NCBI RefSeq assembly: GCF_030052815.1
Contig: NC_079504.1
Span: 56,733,502-56,797,501, forward strand
Reading direction: 5' to 3'
DNA length: 64,000 bases
DNA from: Hevea brasiliensis
Lineage: Eukaryota > Streptophyta > Magnoliopsida > Malpighiales > Euphorbiaceae
Below are positions 12,219 through 23,976 of this stretch, piece by piece (position 1 is the first letter of the stretch; each line of letters starts with the position of its first letter). The notes beneath the pieces were generated by a model. That model did not search any database. It was not told where the DNA came from and saw nothing but the letters and a program-made list of their open reading frames with translations. The position numbers were made by a program, and so were the translations under genes.

Positions 12219-12235
12219 ATTCTCCCCCCCTTAAA
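12219..12235 (-). promoter_or_regulatory. Polypurine tract of element B
   Basis: On the minus strand the sequence just before the 3' LTR reads AAGGGGGGGAGAAT, an uninterrupted purine tract typical of the plus-strand primer of gypsy elements. The same tract flanks the element A 3' LTR at 34753-34768. Confidence 0.88.
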
Positions 12236-13500
12236 ATAATTTCGTCCTCAAAATTTTACCTGGTATCAATCTCTGAACAGTTGTGGGTGCTGTTTTCTCA
12301 TGTCCTATTCATGCTCCTATGTAGCTTCCTAGCTTGAATGATGGTTCCTTAGCACTTTAACCAATACTATTTACTCATCGATTGCTCACCTCGTGTGCCA
12401 AGTTTCTTATAAGCCTCTGTCATAAGTTAGATTCAATTTCATTTCAATTTTAGAGGTAAGCAAATCTTTCTGTGTGCTAGTGGATCCACTCTTTCTAGGA
12501 CCTCGTACGATCCTATGGGTGAGAACTAAATTTTTACTCTTTTCTTATCAAATCTCTTGATCATTTGATGCAACCTTCAGTTTAGTTTAGAATATTTTAG
12601 TCTTTTCTTGTTGTTGTTTTAGCAATTATTTTCCTTGGTAGTCTTTTTTTTTCTTGGCATAGGTCCATAACCATTATCTTACCATCTCCATTTTATGACC
12701 AAGGCCTATGTGCCATTTTGCACTATCTTGTTTGCTTTGGTTTAACTTATTTCTTTCTTGATAAAATAGTTTGGAATTCGTTACGCATCTTAAGTAAATT
12801 GCTTGCCATGGTGGCAATTCCACATCTAGTATTTTTCTCATTTCTTAATGTTCTGTTTATTTTTATCTATCGATATTCTATAGCTTATTTTGCACTGATG
12901 TGTAGTCATTATTTTCTTTTGTACTGAACTATCACCTTTCAATATTCTAACTTTAAAGTTTTAAATCCCAGGTTAGGATTTTCAAACTCCTTTCCAATAA
13001 GAAAACTTTATCTTATCATAACTGTATCAAAACAGATGCCGTTTGCAACTATTCTTATTCTTATGTATTATTGGGTAGTACTTAGCTCTACACAATAAAT
13101 CCCAAGTCAGTACTGTAATCTGCAGCTTACAGCACAAACAACAAGAATATTGCATAGTTACTCGATACATCCCAATAGAACAAACTTCCCTATATCTTAT
13201 TTCTTTTAAATTCATTAATATCTTGAACTTATTTTAATTATAGTACCCACTGACATCTATCAGCAGTAATACCCTTACCCACATCTAAGGTAGCTATATT
13301 ACTATAACTTACTTTTAGGTTCTCTTTCCTTACATAATTAGGCTTACTAATTAACTTTACAAATTCTTGTGTGCTAGCAAATACTTTTCACTGACAAACT
13401 TTTTCAAAATTAATTTTAAAAAGACTAGTCACTAACATATCAAATTTGATTTTTTTTTTTTATATACATATACATATCTTAGTTAAGAATTGAGAAAATA
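12236..13500 (-). pseudogene. Decayed pol remnant of element B
   Basis: 12240-12620 aligns, with heavy divergence, to the 3' end of element A pol (chromodomain and integrase C-terminus, 34780-35170). Matching landmarks are ACCTGGTATCAATCTCTGAAC and the downstream CCTCGTACGATCCTATGGG region. 13380-13500 aligns to the start of the A protease (about 37990-38140). In between, about 12620-13380, I see only AT-rich sequence with no RT, RNase H or integrase motif. The open frame at 12718-12927 on the other strand has no recognisable domain. The middle of pol is lost or unrecognisable. Confidence 0.7.
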
Positions 13501-14768
13501 CCAGCAACCATACCAGAAGTCTCATCCTCGTCCCTCTGTCGCATAGTGTATACTCTCACTAGAGCATCACCTTGTCCTGGTTGATTCACAGAACTCTGAC
13601 TTCCAGGTGTACTACCCCTACCTCTGCCTCTGCATCTACCAACTGTTGGTAAACTCTTCGGGGTAGAAACTTAGACTGATCCTTCTGTCGTGGTAAATGA
13701 TCCATAACGGCGTGGACTTATGCAATCTTTAGCAAAATGACTAGTCCCTCCACAATTGAAACATGCTCCTATTGCTCTATAACATACTCCACTATGTGGT
13801 TTACCACAAGTCTCACAAAGTCGATCTGATAGCGTATTTCTGCGTTTCTATTGAGTTTGCTGATCGGATTGGGATGGTTTCTGTCTAGAAGATATACCTC
13901 TACCCGATTCACGCGAGCTAGATCCTCCAAAATGTTTTCTTTTCCCAGAGCCACTCTCAGTAGCTTGACCAGTAATCTTTTCAGTTTTCTCTTTCTCTTG
14001 TGCACTCTTTTTCACTGCCCATTCTGATTCTATCCTTTCCAGTTCCAGGGCTTGTGAAATCAATTCAAAAAAATTCTAGTGTCAAAACCCTACCACTTGC
14101 ATTCTCAAGCTAGGCCTCAACCTAGCCTCAAACCTTTTACACCTGTCTCTGGGGGTGGAGACTAAGCTTCCAGCATAATGGCTTAGCCTTGAAAAGTCCC
14201 GCTCATACTCTGCTACAGTTTTATCCCCTTGCTTCAAACTTAAAAACTCTTGCAGCTTCATGTCTACATAAGTATCAGGGACCCACTTTTGCCGAAATTC
14301 CCTTAAAAAGTTTGCCCATGTGAGGACTGGTGGCTCTACCAAACTATAGGGGATGGTCTTCCACCACTCATATGCATCCCCTTCCAGAAGTGAAACTGAA
14401 TATTCGAACTTTAACTTTTCAGCACACTGTAGTTTTCTGAAAACCTGTTCCATCCTCTCTAACCACTGTTCTAGTTCCAATGGATCCACTGTTCCTTTGA
14501 ATTATGTAGCCCCAAATTTCATTAATTTCTCACATTGCAAAGCCAGAGGCTGTGGTTGTGCTGCAGGTGCTTTTGTCTAAGTTTGAGGTGGCACATTTCT
14601 CGCCATTTGTTGAAAGAACGCAGCCATCTGCTGTGCAAACTGAGCAGGGAGCTACGGTGCTGGAGTAGGAGCTGGAGTGGTTGACCCACTCACATATTCG
14701 AGTGCTGGGGCTTCTCCTCGGGCCTTAGCCTCGACAGATTGCTCTACGGAATGATCTTCCTCTTCCAT
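13500..14768 (-). pseudogene. Element B gag (chromovirus), near full length with stops
   Basis: The start codon at 14766-14768 opens MEEEDHSVEQSVEA. A stop and frame changes follow near 14660-14490. The capsid core is open from 14489 to 14082: MDPLELEQWLERMEQVF, then the EGDAYEWWKTIP and FRQKWVPDTY blocks, AEYERDFSRLSHYAG and RCKRFEARLRPSLR. A stop at 14079-14081 interrupts before the ELISQALELERIE helix (14063-13848). The zinc knuckle CFNCGGTSHFAKDC lies near 13770-13725. It ends in the YTMRQRDED link to the missing protease at about 13545. Gag binds element RNA and forms the particle. It is much better preserved than the pol of the same element. Confidence 0.9.
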
Positions 14769-14933
14769 TCCATTTTCCAGAAATTTTCTACTCTCTGATA
14801 ACAAACACAAGGAGTTTGACCTCCGTTAGTGTATATTCATGATGTAAATATGTCATATATATCAAACATTTGAGCAGTTGTATTTACCGACAAAATATTT
14901 CAAATTCACAGTTCAAAATTTATTTTGAAACCT

Positions 14934-14946
14934 TGCTCTGATACCA
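14934..14946 (-). promoter_or_regulatory. Primer-binding site of element B (tRNA-iMet type)
   Basis: On the minus strand TGGTATCAGAGCA lies 7 bases after the 5' LTR end. It matches the complement of the 3' end of plant initiator methionine tRNA, the usual minus-strand primer of chromoviruses and copia elements. Confidence 0.92.
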
Positions 14947-14953
14947 CTAAACA

Positions 14954-17900
14954 TGTCACACCCTACTCCTCGTAAGATGTAACAAGTTCCCATAGTACAC
15001 CTAATGAATTACCGTACTTCACCTACCGGTAACCCATTAAATATACTACAAGGGATTTTAAAACAATTTTCGTTCATTTGAAATTTGTGGGTACAATTTT
15101 TTTAAATTTTAAAAACCTTTATTTAAAGTCCAAACATAAATTAAATTCTTAGGTATTTAAAATCTCCGCAATTTTTACAAAAATTTTGGTAGAGTTTCGT
15201 TTGTATTTTGAGAAAACAGTTCTTCAAAGCCTGAAAATAGAAACACTCCCAATATATTTCTCAATCACAACTCCATTTGCAACCACCAAACTTCAAATCA
15301 ACAGCAATAGTAACACTTCAATTCAAAATCCCAATTTCAAATCAAGAAGTAATATTTCAAAACATTTCATAACTCATGTACATTGCATTTTAAATCATTG
15401 ATTTACAATCATAAGTTAATTTACAGATGCAAAATCTCAAAAATAATATTATTACAATTTTATCTGTATAACTGCTCAAATTACAGAGATACTTATGCAT
15501 ACTATCATATTTACATCAAACTAAACTACCAGGGTATAGACAAATGCCCGCACAAAAATTCTTCAATTGTGCTCTTCTCTAACTGTAGCAGCTCGCTCTG
15601 CTGCTATGTCCTTTTCCCTATCTGCGATAGCAAGTTAAAGCTATCGCTAAGTATATAAATACTCAGTGGTGCACAATAAAACATAAAATACAAAATATAA
15701 AACATTTATAAACAAATCGTCATTCAAAAATCTCATAATCGCATTTCACAATTTTTTTTTTCAAATCACATTTATAACAAATCATAATTTTCAAAGCTTA
15801 ATACAGCACAACTTGATCAAACAATTTAATGAACATAGTGTTGCCAAACAATAACACAACTTAGGCCATGACACAAAATTTTCGAACATGTCGTGTGTAC
15901 ATCACGACAAGGCATACTCACCCCACTAATCGAAATCAATGAGGGAGGTGGCTAGCTAGCTAATGAGTACTCATCAAAACTCGCCCCTCAAACTGGAAAG
16001 CCAGAGAGAGAGGAAAGTGATCAAATATCAAACTCACCTCACAAGTGGAGAAGGAATATATTAATATTGTCATGCCAAGTGTAAATTAAAAATAATTTAA
16101 ATCAAGTTATTCAAATATTTTATACAATTCACAAATCATACTTTATTCTAAACTTTTCATTTATAAAGTAGGCAACACACTATTTTTCAAATAATATTTT
16201 CAAAGCCATAATAATCAAAATTATCCACAACATTTATTTCAAGAATTGTCAAGTAGAAACAAAGAATTTTAAGTTTATTGTGCACAAACCTGACGTGAGT
16301 CGCCTCTAGGCCTTGACTCAGTCCCTTATACCTTTCGGGTCTTTTTCAGCTCAAACACAAAATTTATAGTGTTTCAATATCTTATTTCACAATAAATCCA
16401 ATAATTAATTCATAAATACTTAATTCTAGCCCAAATATACTTAAATTAACATTCTTGAAAATTTTCATTTTGAAGTTACTATTTATGGCACTATTCAAGT
16501 CAATTTGTTGACTTTCTAAGGCTTAATAGGTATGAGAATTCCAACTTCACCCACATACCACATTTTGGTCACTAAATTTATTGGTTTTGGTTGTTTACTC
16601 AAATTCTAAGTCTTTTAGGCAAATTTGCAAATTTTTAGTTTTGGTGTCTTGAGTTGCATTATTCCATTGGTCATTTTACTGTTAGAATTTGGAAAAACAT
16701 TCTACATAGAAAATGTTCCCTATTGTCTTAAGTTTATTCTCCTTTTTGAATCACTCCAATTGGAGTTTTGTAGCTCAAGTTATAGCCATTTGAACCATGG
16801 CTGCCGGATTGGACTTAACCCAGATTTCTGGGCAAATTTTCGTTCTGGCAATTTTAGGTCACCAAATTGGGGTGGCCAAATGGCTTGGTTAATGGCATAA
16901 TTTGGGTTTGTGTTCTTCATAAAAGTTTTAGGTCTATATCTCATCTGTCCACTGGTAAAATTTCAGGTCATTTAGACCTGCCTAGGTCAAGTTATGGCTA
17001 AATGAACAAATACTATTCATTTGGTCAGTTTGTACAGGGTAGATTGACATTTTCCGAGTTTGGTCAATTTATTCACTAGGTTTTGGTCACTTTTTGAGCA
17101 TGCTTTCTAAATGAAAATTGTGTCATTTAGTTTCTATTTTTATTCCCAATTGGTCTCATACCAATTGGACTTGTAAATTTTCATTTTTGGTCCCTTAAAG
17201 GTAACTTTATCATGCTGCCAGCAGCATGACCACACTCAATCCAAATTTGCTTTTGATTCAAACACTACTAACACACCTCATTAGGTCACAATTGACCATT
17301 TCTCACCTCAAACTAGGTCAAGCACATCATTTCACCATTTTTCCACATTTTTGCCTCTAAACCCTAGGTGTCCAAAACCCTAACACACTAAATTGTTGCA
17401 TTTAACCTATTCAATGCATTTAATCATTATTATTCAACACAATTAAGCTCACATACACTTTCAAATCCACCAAATTCATGCATGTATATATCAAAACCCT
17501 AATTGTCCAAATTTTCCTCTAGTCCTCCAACAATTATTTTCTATTTGATTTTACACAATTTCTAAGTTATTTTCACTTGTTCAATGTTAATTCTATAAGC
17601 ATAAATCAATTTAAGTTAAGAGAGAGATTTACCTCATATGGAGCTTTTTCTATCTTCTCAAACTCCCTAATTTTCCTTTCTTTTTCACTTTCAATCTTCA
17701 AATCAAGACTCAAGGACAAGTTTTAACCAAGGAAACCTCAAAATTTATGGTTGAATTTTGGTTTAGAAAGCTTTAAAACAAGCTTTCATGGTGGAAAAAA
17801 TGGAAGAGATGAGAAAGGGAAGAGAGAGTGGGCAGCACATATGAAGGAAGAAGAAGAAAAATGATTTTTCTTTCTTTTTTTTTTAAGTATTTTATGTCAT

Positions 17901-18537
17901 TAAAAATTGCTTTTGACTTGGTCAATTATGTAGGGAAATTAAAATTATATTTTGACATCATGATGATGTCATCCAAGTGATGTAAATTAACTTTTTCAAT
18001 TTTCTTTTTCGTTGGCATTTATTTTTCCATTAATTCTTTAATTTAATTATTGATCCTGAAATTTTCTTTTCTCCGATTTTATTTGACAGTTAGGTCAGGA
18101 GTCAGCTCTCGGGGTCAATTGACCAAATTGCCCCTCACCGGTTCAACCTGGTTTGCAAATAATTTAATATTTCTTCTGGCTCCCTGACCTAATTATTTGA
18201 CTGGCTTAACAATTCTTTTTCGTGATTTTCTCTTTTCCACTGTGTTCGTAATGGTCCTAAGGACCGCAGCATCACATTTTACGGTTTGAAATTTGAGTTT
18301 AAATCGACTTCGCAGTCGTTCTCGAGAAGGTCACCCATCGCTGTGACTCTCGGCTCGTTTAACTTCTTATGTTCTGCTTTTTCTTATTTATACTTAACTA
18401 ATTGACAAATACTAATTATTTGTGTTTAGGGCTTATCTAGTTGTCTTAAGTGTGGTTCTAATTCTCTTGATTGTCTGGACCGACACCGGTCACTGGAATA
18501 GTGAAATATACCAAGCTATACAAATAGGGGTGTTACA
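14954..18537 (-). mobile_element. Element B 5' LTR (3584 bp)
   Basis: It is the partner of 8637-12218 with the same TGTCACACC and GTGTTACA ends. The conserved hairpin is at 15647-15666, with one arm mismatch relative to the other copy. The target-site duplication follows at 18538. Open frames at 15186-15658, 16625-16900 and 18422-18685 are LTR sequence (the last runs over the element end) and are not considered genes. Confidence 0.95.
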
Positions 18538-18542
18538 TTGTT
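18538..18542. repeat. Target-site duplication of element B, right copy (TTGTT)
   Basis: This is the same five bases as 8632-8636. Element T leader sequence continues after it. Confidence 0.92.
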
Positions 18543-18760
18543 CTTGGCGTTTCCTTTCTCTCTTGATGGTTCTCAGAGTCCTATTTATTTCAGGATCCAA
18601 GTTCAAGATTTCTTCCCCTGGTTTTGTTCTGGTCATGTACCAAACCAAATACCTGAGAGAAAATAAAAGAAATAAAACAAGTTAAGTAAATTTAAATAAT
18701 AAATGCAAGTGCCTAAATCAGCTGAATTGCCTATGGCTTAATATTACTAAAATTAAATTC
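18543..18760 (-). other. Element T leader (5' untranslated region)
   Basis: This is non-coding sequence between the T primer site (18761-18776) and the T gag start (8604), split by element B. It is AT-rich, and nothing coding is visible. Confidence 0.65.
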
Positions 18761-18776
18761 TCAGGCAACGGCACCA
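18761..18776 (-). promoter_or_regulatory. Primer-binding site of element T (tRNA-Asp-like)
   Basis: The minus strand reads TGGTGCCGTTGCCTGA. Athila/Tat elements usually prime on tRNA-Asp with TGGCGCCGTTGCC; this copy differs by one C-to-T change in that core. It agrees with the Athila-like gag at 6967-8604. Confidence 0.8.
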
Positions 18777-18782
18777 AAAACT

Positions 18783-20343
18783 TGTTTACTAGTTTTTCAA
18801 CCTCGCAAGTGCACAGATTGCTAACAAGAAATAAAGTAATGAGTAGAATATCGTCCCACGAGGAATTTAATTAGTAAGTATCAAACTACACAGTAATTTT
18901 GACTGTCTAGGCTATCGAATAAAATAGGGAAGAATCTCATCTATTTTGAATGCTAAAGACTAGAAGAGTAATGAACTAAAAGTGAAACAATCTATTTGAA
19001 ACAATTCCAGAATTAAGATTTCACACTTTAATCTTATTATGGATTTAATCTTATCTATTCATTGGATTGAGAATCGTTGCTTTGATGGAAATTAATCCTA
19101 AGATAACTTAGGTCCTCTCTCAAGGCACCTAAGGTGTGTTTCTATTAGAGCTAGACCCTACTTTCGTTGGTGATTAGTCCCAATAAAAACCCTTTAAGAT
19201 CTATGATTAATTATGGAACTCCATAAGGGTCATCAGCCTATCTCTATGTCAAATTTCCTAAGTTCAAAATCCTAATTTTTTAATACTAATCTTCACCTTT
19301 TAGTTCTTCAATTAATATCTCAGATCATAACTAGGTGGATACCAACACCTAACATGCATTAAGAATACAAGAAATTGAATCAAAGAACAAACCTCAATTC
19401 TAATAAATAAAACTCAATATTTATCCATAATAACGATTACAAGTGTTACTCTCCTAATTCTAGAATAAAGAAATTACTCACTCATAGTGAGTTTAGAAAA
19501 CATAATAAAAAATGAAATAAAAGAACATAAACACAGCTTAAAGAAGTAGAACAAAAGAACCGAAAGGAATCTGCTGCTTTAAACTTATGGAACTTCGACT
19601 AGGGACTCCTCCTTGGTGATAATGCCCTGTTCATTAAGACGGCTTTGAGAGAATGATGAGAATGTATAAAAATGTGTATCTGAAGATTTTCGATCTTCCA
19701 TCCCTTATCTCTATTTTCTACGGCTTCTATTTGTATTGAATGTCTAGGGTTAGGTTTTTAGAGTCCCAAAAGCATTAGAAGTCTCTTTTCTCTGTAAAAA
19801 ACTATAGCTGGAACCCTAATCAGGAAACTGGCTTTTGACTGATACACGGCCCATGTGTCACTACACTTACTAGAGCTTTGAATGTTGCATCTTGTGTCGG
19901 GGCAGAAGCTTACACAGGCCTTGGCTCGTTACACGGGTTTGATTACAGGGCCCGTGTACTGTTGTTCTTCTAGGAATTCTTTAAGCAAAGCTTAAAGGGT
20001 CTTTAGAGGTTACATGAGTCGTGTTACACGGCCCGTGTACTGTGTTTCTTCTTTGGCTTTCTCCTGGCAGCAAGTTACATGGGTCTGTGGTGTATTTACA
20101 TGAACCGTGTACTATGTATCAGTAATAATCTTCCTTCCTTGAGTTCTTTCATGCATCCTTCTTTACTCCTATGCTTTGGAACCTCTAAACATCTGAAAAT
20201 ATGTAGAAAATATAGAATTTAGTGTAGAGTGATTAAATAATAAATGTTAATGAATTTGGAGATTATGCATGAAATTACCTATCAAATGCCATGGAATGTT
20301 GTACAAATGTGCTTAAAAACATCTATATAATACAAGTGTATCA
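18783..20343 (-). mobile_element. Element T 5' LTR (about 1561 bp)
   Basis: On the minus strand this starts TGATACACTTG (20343) and ends CTAGTAAACA (18783), giving TG...CA ends. The end lies six bases before the primer site. The sequence is non-coding. A cluster of near-palindromic ACACGGCCCGTGT motifs lies at 19845-20120. The right edge meets sequence that aligns to the inner part of a plus-strand chromovirus LTR (P). T therefore appears to have inserted into the P LTR; its partner LTR must lie left of the window. Confidence 0.75.
19845..20125. repeat. Cluster of near-palindromic ACACGG(G)CCCGTGT motifs in the T LTR
   Basis: Intact or mutated copies occur at about 19850 (ACACGGCCCATGTGT), 19940 (ACACGGGTTTG...GGGCCCGTGTAC), 20023 (ACACGGCCCGTGTAC), and 20075-20112 (ACATGGGTC..., GAACCGTGTAC). 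Spacing is about 50-90 bp. Many differences are C-to-T or G-to-A. Confidence 0.65.
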
Positions 20344-20741
20344 TAAATAAATACCTATTTTGATTTGTGTATGAGATAATCACCATTGCTTAGTGTTGGT
20401 TGAATGAAATGAGTTTGATTGAGTTTCAATTGAGTATGCTATACTTTCTAAATTGCTTTTCAACAGGTTTGGAAGAACTGTTTTGTTATATTTTTAGCAA
20501 GCACCATGTAGAATTTTTGCAAAATTTTTAAAATGCTAAATTAAATCTAGATTATGTGGCTTTTATTGAAATTAGAAACACCTTAATAACTATTTAAGCA
20601 CCACGCTACATTTAAAAATAAAATCGAATTGTTTAAAATCCCTTGTAGTATATTTAATGGGTTATCAATAGGTGAAGCTCGATAATTCATTAGGTATACT
20701 ACAGGAGCATGTTATACTTTATAGAAGGGTAAGATGTGATA
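20344..20741 (+). mobile_element. 3' end of the 5' LTR of an old plus-strand chromovirus P
   Basis: On the plus strand this resembles the reverse complement of the B LTR start. Landmarks are ATCCCTTGTAGTATATTTAA, TGGGTTATCAATAGGTGAAG, and the end GATGTGATA (family end GGTGTGACA). It is far more diverged than A or B. The left part is missing because element T begins at 20343. A mutated primer site follows. Confidence 0.78.
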
Positions 20742-20749
20742 TGTTTTAG

Positions 20750-20762
20750 TAATATCAGAGCT
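20750..20762 (+). promoter_or_regulatory. Mutated primer-binding site of element P
   Basis: TAATATCAGAGCT sits eight bases after the P LTR end (spacer TGTTTTAG). It equals the initiator-Met primer site TGGTATCAGAGC with two G-to-A changes. Confidence 0.75.
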
Positions 20763-20920
20763 TTAGTTTTGAACTGTGATTTTGAAATATTTTTTATTAG
20801 TTCAACTGCTAAGTTATCCTTGATTGATACATATAGTACATTTACATCTTAAATATAGACTAATGGAGAGAATTCTCCTTTTTGTTGGTTGTCAGGAAGT
20901 AGAAATCCCTGAGAATTAAA

Positions 20921-20996
20921 ATGGAAGAAGGGGATCGCTTAGTAGAGCAGTCTATTACGGCTAAGGCATAGGGGGAGGCCTTAGCTCCTCAGAAAA
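20921..20996 (+). pseudogene. Element P gag, N-terminal fragment
   Basis: The start codon at 20921 opens MEEGDRLVEQSITAKA, matching the gag start of element B (MEEEDHSVEQSVEA). A stop follows almost at once. After about 75 bases it is broken by the copia-2 LTR, and gag resumes at 45972. It is a fragment only. Confidence 0.75.
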
Positions 20997-22459
20997 CTGG
21001 TGGCTAGGACATATAGATTTAATCAGAAAAGAGTTTCCGATGAGAAAATATTTTTAATCAAGAATTGGAATTAAAAGAGAACATAATATTCATAGCAAAT
21101 TGGGTTTGACATAAACCATGACTCCAGCTCGAATTGGGATTTTGTAACAGAGAGATTCTAGTGCATGGTAACATATGATTATAGGTTCATTTAAGGTAAA
21201 CCTTATTACTAATTGGGTGGCTATGGCATGCTATGCTAGTTGTTAACCATAGTCTATGAGTTGCATAAAATGATTTAGAGAAATCATTTATGGTAAGAAA
21301 GAGTTCTGATGATATTAAGAGTTGATATCATATCTCATTGCCAATTAGTGATGAACCTAGTAAGTCACATACATACACAAGTAATCTCCAAATTAAATAT
21401 GATTTAATTAATTAATTAAAGAGTTTAATTGATTAATTAAATATGTTTGGTTTGCAATTAGATTGCAAAGTCCCTAGCATAGATTGAAACCAAATATAGG
21501 TTATTGGATGTATAGTATAAGGTAAATTTATATTTAAAGTGTTTAAATATGATTTAACTATAAGAAATTAATTAATAGAGATTAATTAATTAATTTATAT
21601 TTGATATAAATTAATTAGAAGAAGAGAAATAATTATTTTGGGTTGAGAACTCAAATTAAGACACATGGGTATTTTGGTCATTTCAAGGTGTGACATGCGG
21701 CACCATGAGATGGTGGCACATGGCACTACACATAAGCTTGCCAATTGTCTTTTAATCATGTAAGATGATCAAAGTCAAGATTAAATCTAAGTTTGACACT
21801 TGGCACAATGTGATTGGGTCAATTAAATTAAGAGCCAATCAGAAGGTGACATGTGGCAAGGGTTTTAAATGGTGATCTAGCTATATAAGCAAAAGGATGA
21901 AAAGAAAAAGTACAAGTTGCTATTTATTTCTTTTGTGCCGCCACCCAAGGAGTCCTCTTCCTCTCTTCTTCTTCATCTCTCATCAATTCAAAGAGAATTG
22001 CCAACATTCTCTTGAATTAAAAATACTAGAAATTGTTTCTAGTGTCCTGTATGCATCTTTAACATTTCTAAAGGCAAAACCTGATTTTCTAATTAATTGG
22101 AAAGGCTTGAGAAGCTATTCAAGGGGCTACCATTGGTGATCTTGGTGTGGACAAGCTAGAGGGACAACATCCGGTGTCCTAGGTGCATCCCGAAGGTGCC
22201 AAACACAACTGCAGTGCATTAAAAGGTTAGTGCACTTATTATTGATCTAATCTAGGGTTCTAAATAATTAATATGTTAATTCTAAAATCTTAAATGGTAA
22301 ATGTAGATCCAAAAATATATTAAAAGTGTTTTTAATATGCTGTTTATCATTGAAATCAAATAGATAAAAAATGAATCTTGCATGATGCATGTGACCCTAG
22401 AAGAAAATTTTTTGAATTCAATGATATAAACTTATATTTTTCATGCTTCCGCTCCTTCA
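20997..22459 (+). mobile_element. Copia-2 5' LTR, truncated at its left end
   Basis: It aligns to the inner and right part of the copia-2 3' LTR from about 44510, starting GGCTAGGACATAT. The first ~650 bp, including the TGTTAGTAGTATGCC start, are absent. It ends GCTCCTTCA at 22459, directly before the primer site. A TATATAAG promoter element lies near 21883. The open frame 21897-22139 is LTR/leader sequence with no domain. Confidence 0.85.
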
Positions 22460-22461
22460 AT

Positions 22462-22474
22462 TAGTATCAGAGCC
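22462..22474 (+). promoter_or_regulatory. Primer-binding site of copia-2
   Basis: TAGTATCAGAGCC follows the LTR end by two bases. It is the initiator-Met site with one G-to-A change. It proves that 22459 is the 5' LTR/interior boundary. Confidence 0.88.
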
Positions 22475-22725
22475 ACTATATTTGCCATTTAGATTGTTTA
22501 ATTATGATTTAATTGTGTGATTTGATCATGAGATGATTATTCATTGCTGGTTGCAAAAGCAAAGGTGGCAGCATGAGGATGAACACCATGGTGCGCATGG
22601 TTTTGGCACCATTGTGGTGTGCAATGTTTGGTGGATTTTAAATGTACAATTGTTGTATGATCTAAGATCCATTTTATGTCTAATTAAATTGTTTAATTAG
22701 AGTTTTAATCACACAATTAAATTTT

Positions 22726-23053
22726 GATTCAAATCTGAATTTTTAAAATTGTTTGAATGAGATTCAAATCTGAATTTTTAAAATTGTTTAAATGAGATTC
22801 AAATATGAATTTTTAAATTTGGTTGAATCTGAATTTTTAAATTTGGTTGAATGAGATTCAAATCTAAATTTTTAAAATTGTTTGAATAAGATTCAAATCT
22901 AAATTTTTAAATTTGGTTGAATGAGATTCAAATCTGAATTTTTAAGTTTGGTTGAATGAGATTCAAATATGAATTTTTAAGTTTGTTTGAATGTGATTCA
23001 AATCTGAATTTTTAAATTTTTTTGAATCATATTCAAATCTGGATTTTTAAGTT
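22726..23053. repeat. 35-bp tandem repeat (minisatellite), about nine copies
   Basis: The unit begins GATTCAAATCTGAATTTTTA and ends GTTTGAATGA. Unit starts are at 22726, 22761, 22796, then an irregular unit, 22855, 22890, 22925, 22960, 22995 and 23030. The period is exactly 35 except for one unit of 59. The copies differ by a few substitutions. Confidence 0.93.
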
Positions 23054-23971
23054 GAATATGAGATATTCAATTTAATTTATGTATGTTTTATTTAATTGTT
23101 AAATAGTGATATGCATGATGGATGATCATGGACAATAAAAGACCAATGTGATTGGATTTATTTCTTTTATGTTTCTTTGGGTTGTAAATTAATTAATTTA
23201 TTTTAATTTATTCTGGGCATGAATTATAAAGGTTGTAATATTTTTTGGGTTGTAATTTCATTTATTTAGTTCTTGTAAATTCGCCTTGGTATGCCAAGGA
23301 TTACTATGTAATTGGATTACAAGAAAATCAAGGAGGTCAAGAGCATTGGTGGGACTAGTGGGAGGAATTCAAGATCAAGTGTTGATTATGTACTCCTTCA
23401 GCAACTCTTGTAATATGAATAAATGAAATGCACCTAGGAATGCCTTGATTCAATTCTTGGTGGCTTAGAATTGAATCCCTTAAAAATTCCATGACATACC
23501 ATATTTATTTATTGTCCATGAATGCATGAGATGTATCAGAATGTATGCAATTATATGATATATGTATGCTAATTGGATAATGTGCAAAGTGAGACCTTAA
23601 TAGTAATTAGGACAACTGCAAAATCTTCCAAACAAAAGATTAAGTTGGAAATGCTATAATTAAATTAATTATAACATGGGCCCTCCATTGGGGCAATTAT
23701 TTTAAGAAATTTTAAATACTTGCATATGATGCAATTAATTTAAGAGATTTTCTTAAGAATAATTATTAAGCATGAGATGTTGTAAATATGTAAATGGTTT
23801 GGTGGCCAATATTGGATGTACCTGAGGATATTAAAATTATTTGCATAATTACTGGCTCAATGGTATCAACTTAACTAATACAAGATAAGTCAACAATGAA
23901 TGTACCTGAGATTTTGAGCATTAGGGGCTAGGTAAAGGATTAGACCTCACATGAGATGTGATAGGTAAGGA

Positions 23972-23976
23972 GTTGC
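23972..23976. repeat. Target-site duplication of solo LTR S, left copy (GTTGC)
   Basis: GTTGC precedes TGTAACAC at 23977. The identical GTTGC is at 27982-27986. Confidence 0.93.

Larger units (their letters stand above)
8637..18537 (-). mobile_element. Chromovirus B, complete but non-autonomous (9.9 kb)
   Basis: Two direct LTRs (8637-12218 and 14954-18537) flank a 2735-bp interior. A tRNA-iMet-type primer site lies next to the right LTR and a G-rich polypurine tract next to the left one, which fixes transcription on the minus strand. A perfect TTGTT duplication flanks the whole. The interior holds one recognisable gag gene; the pol part is reduced to diverged scraps (see 12236-13500). The LTRs are of the same family as those of element A. 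B is inserted in the leader of element T. Confidence 0.95.
22475..23976 (+). other. Copia-2 leader, first part (non-coding)
   Basis: This AT-rich leader lies between primer site and gag. It contains a 35-bp minisatellite (22726-23053). Copies of a short motif GATGTACCTGAG occur at about 23816 and 23901, and again after the S insertion at about 28017. No open frame with a recognisable domain is present. It is interrupted by solo LTR S at 23977. Confidence 0.75.
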
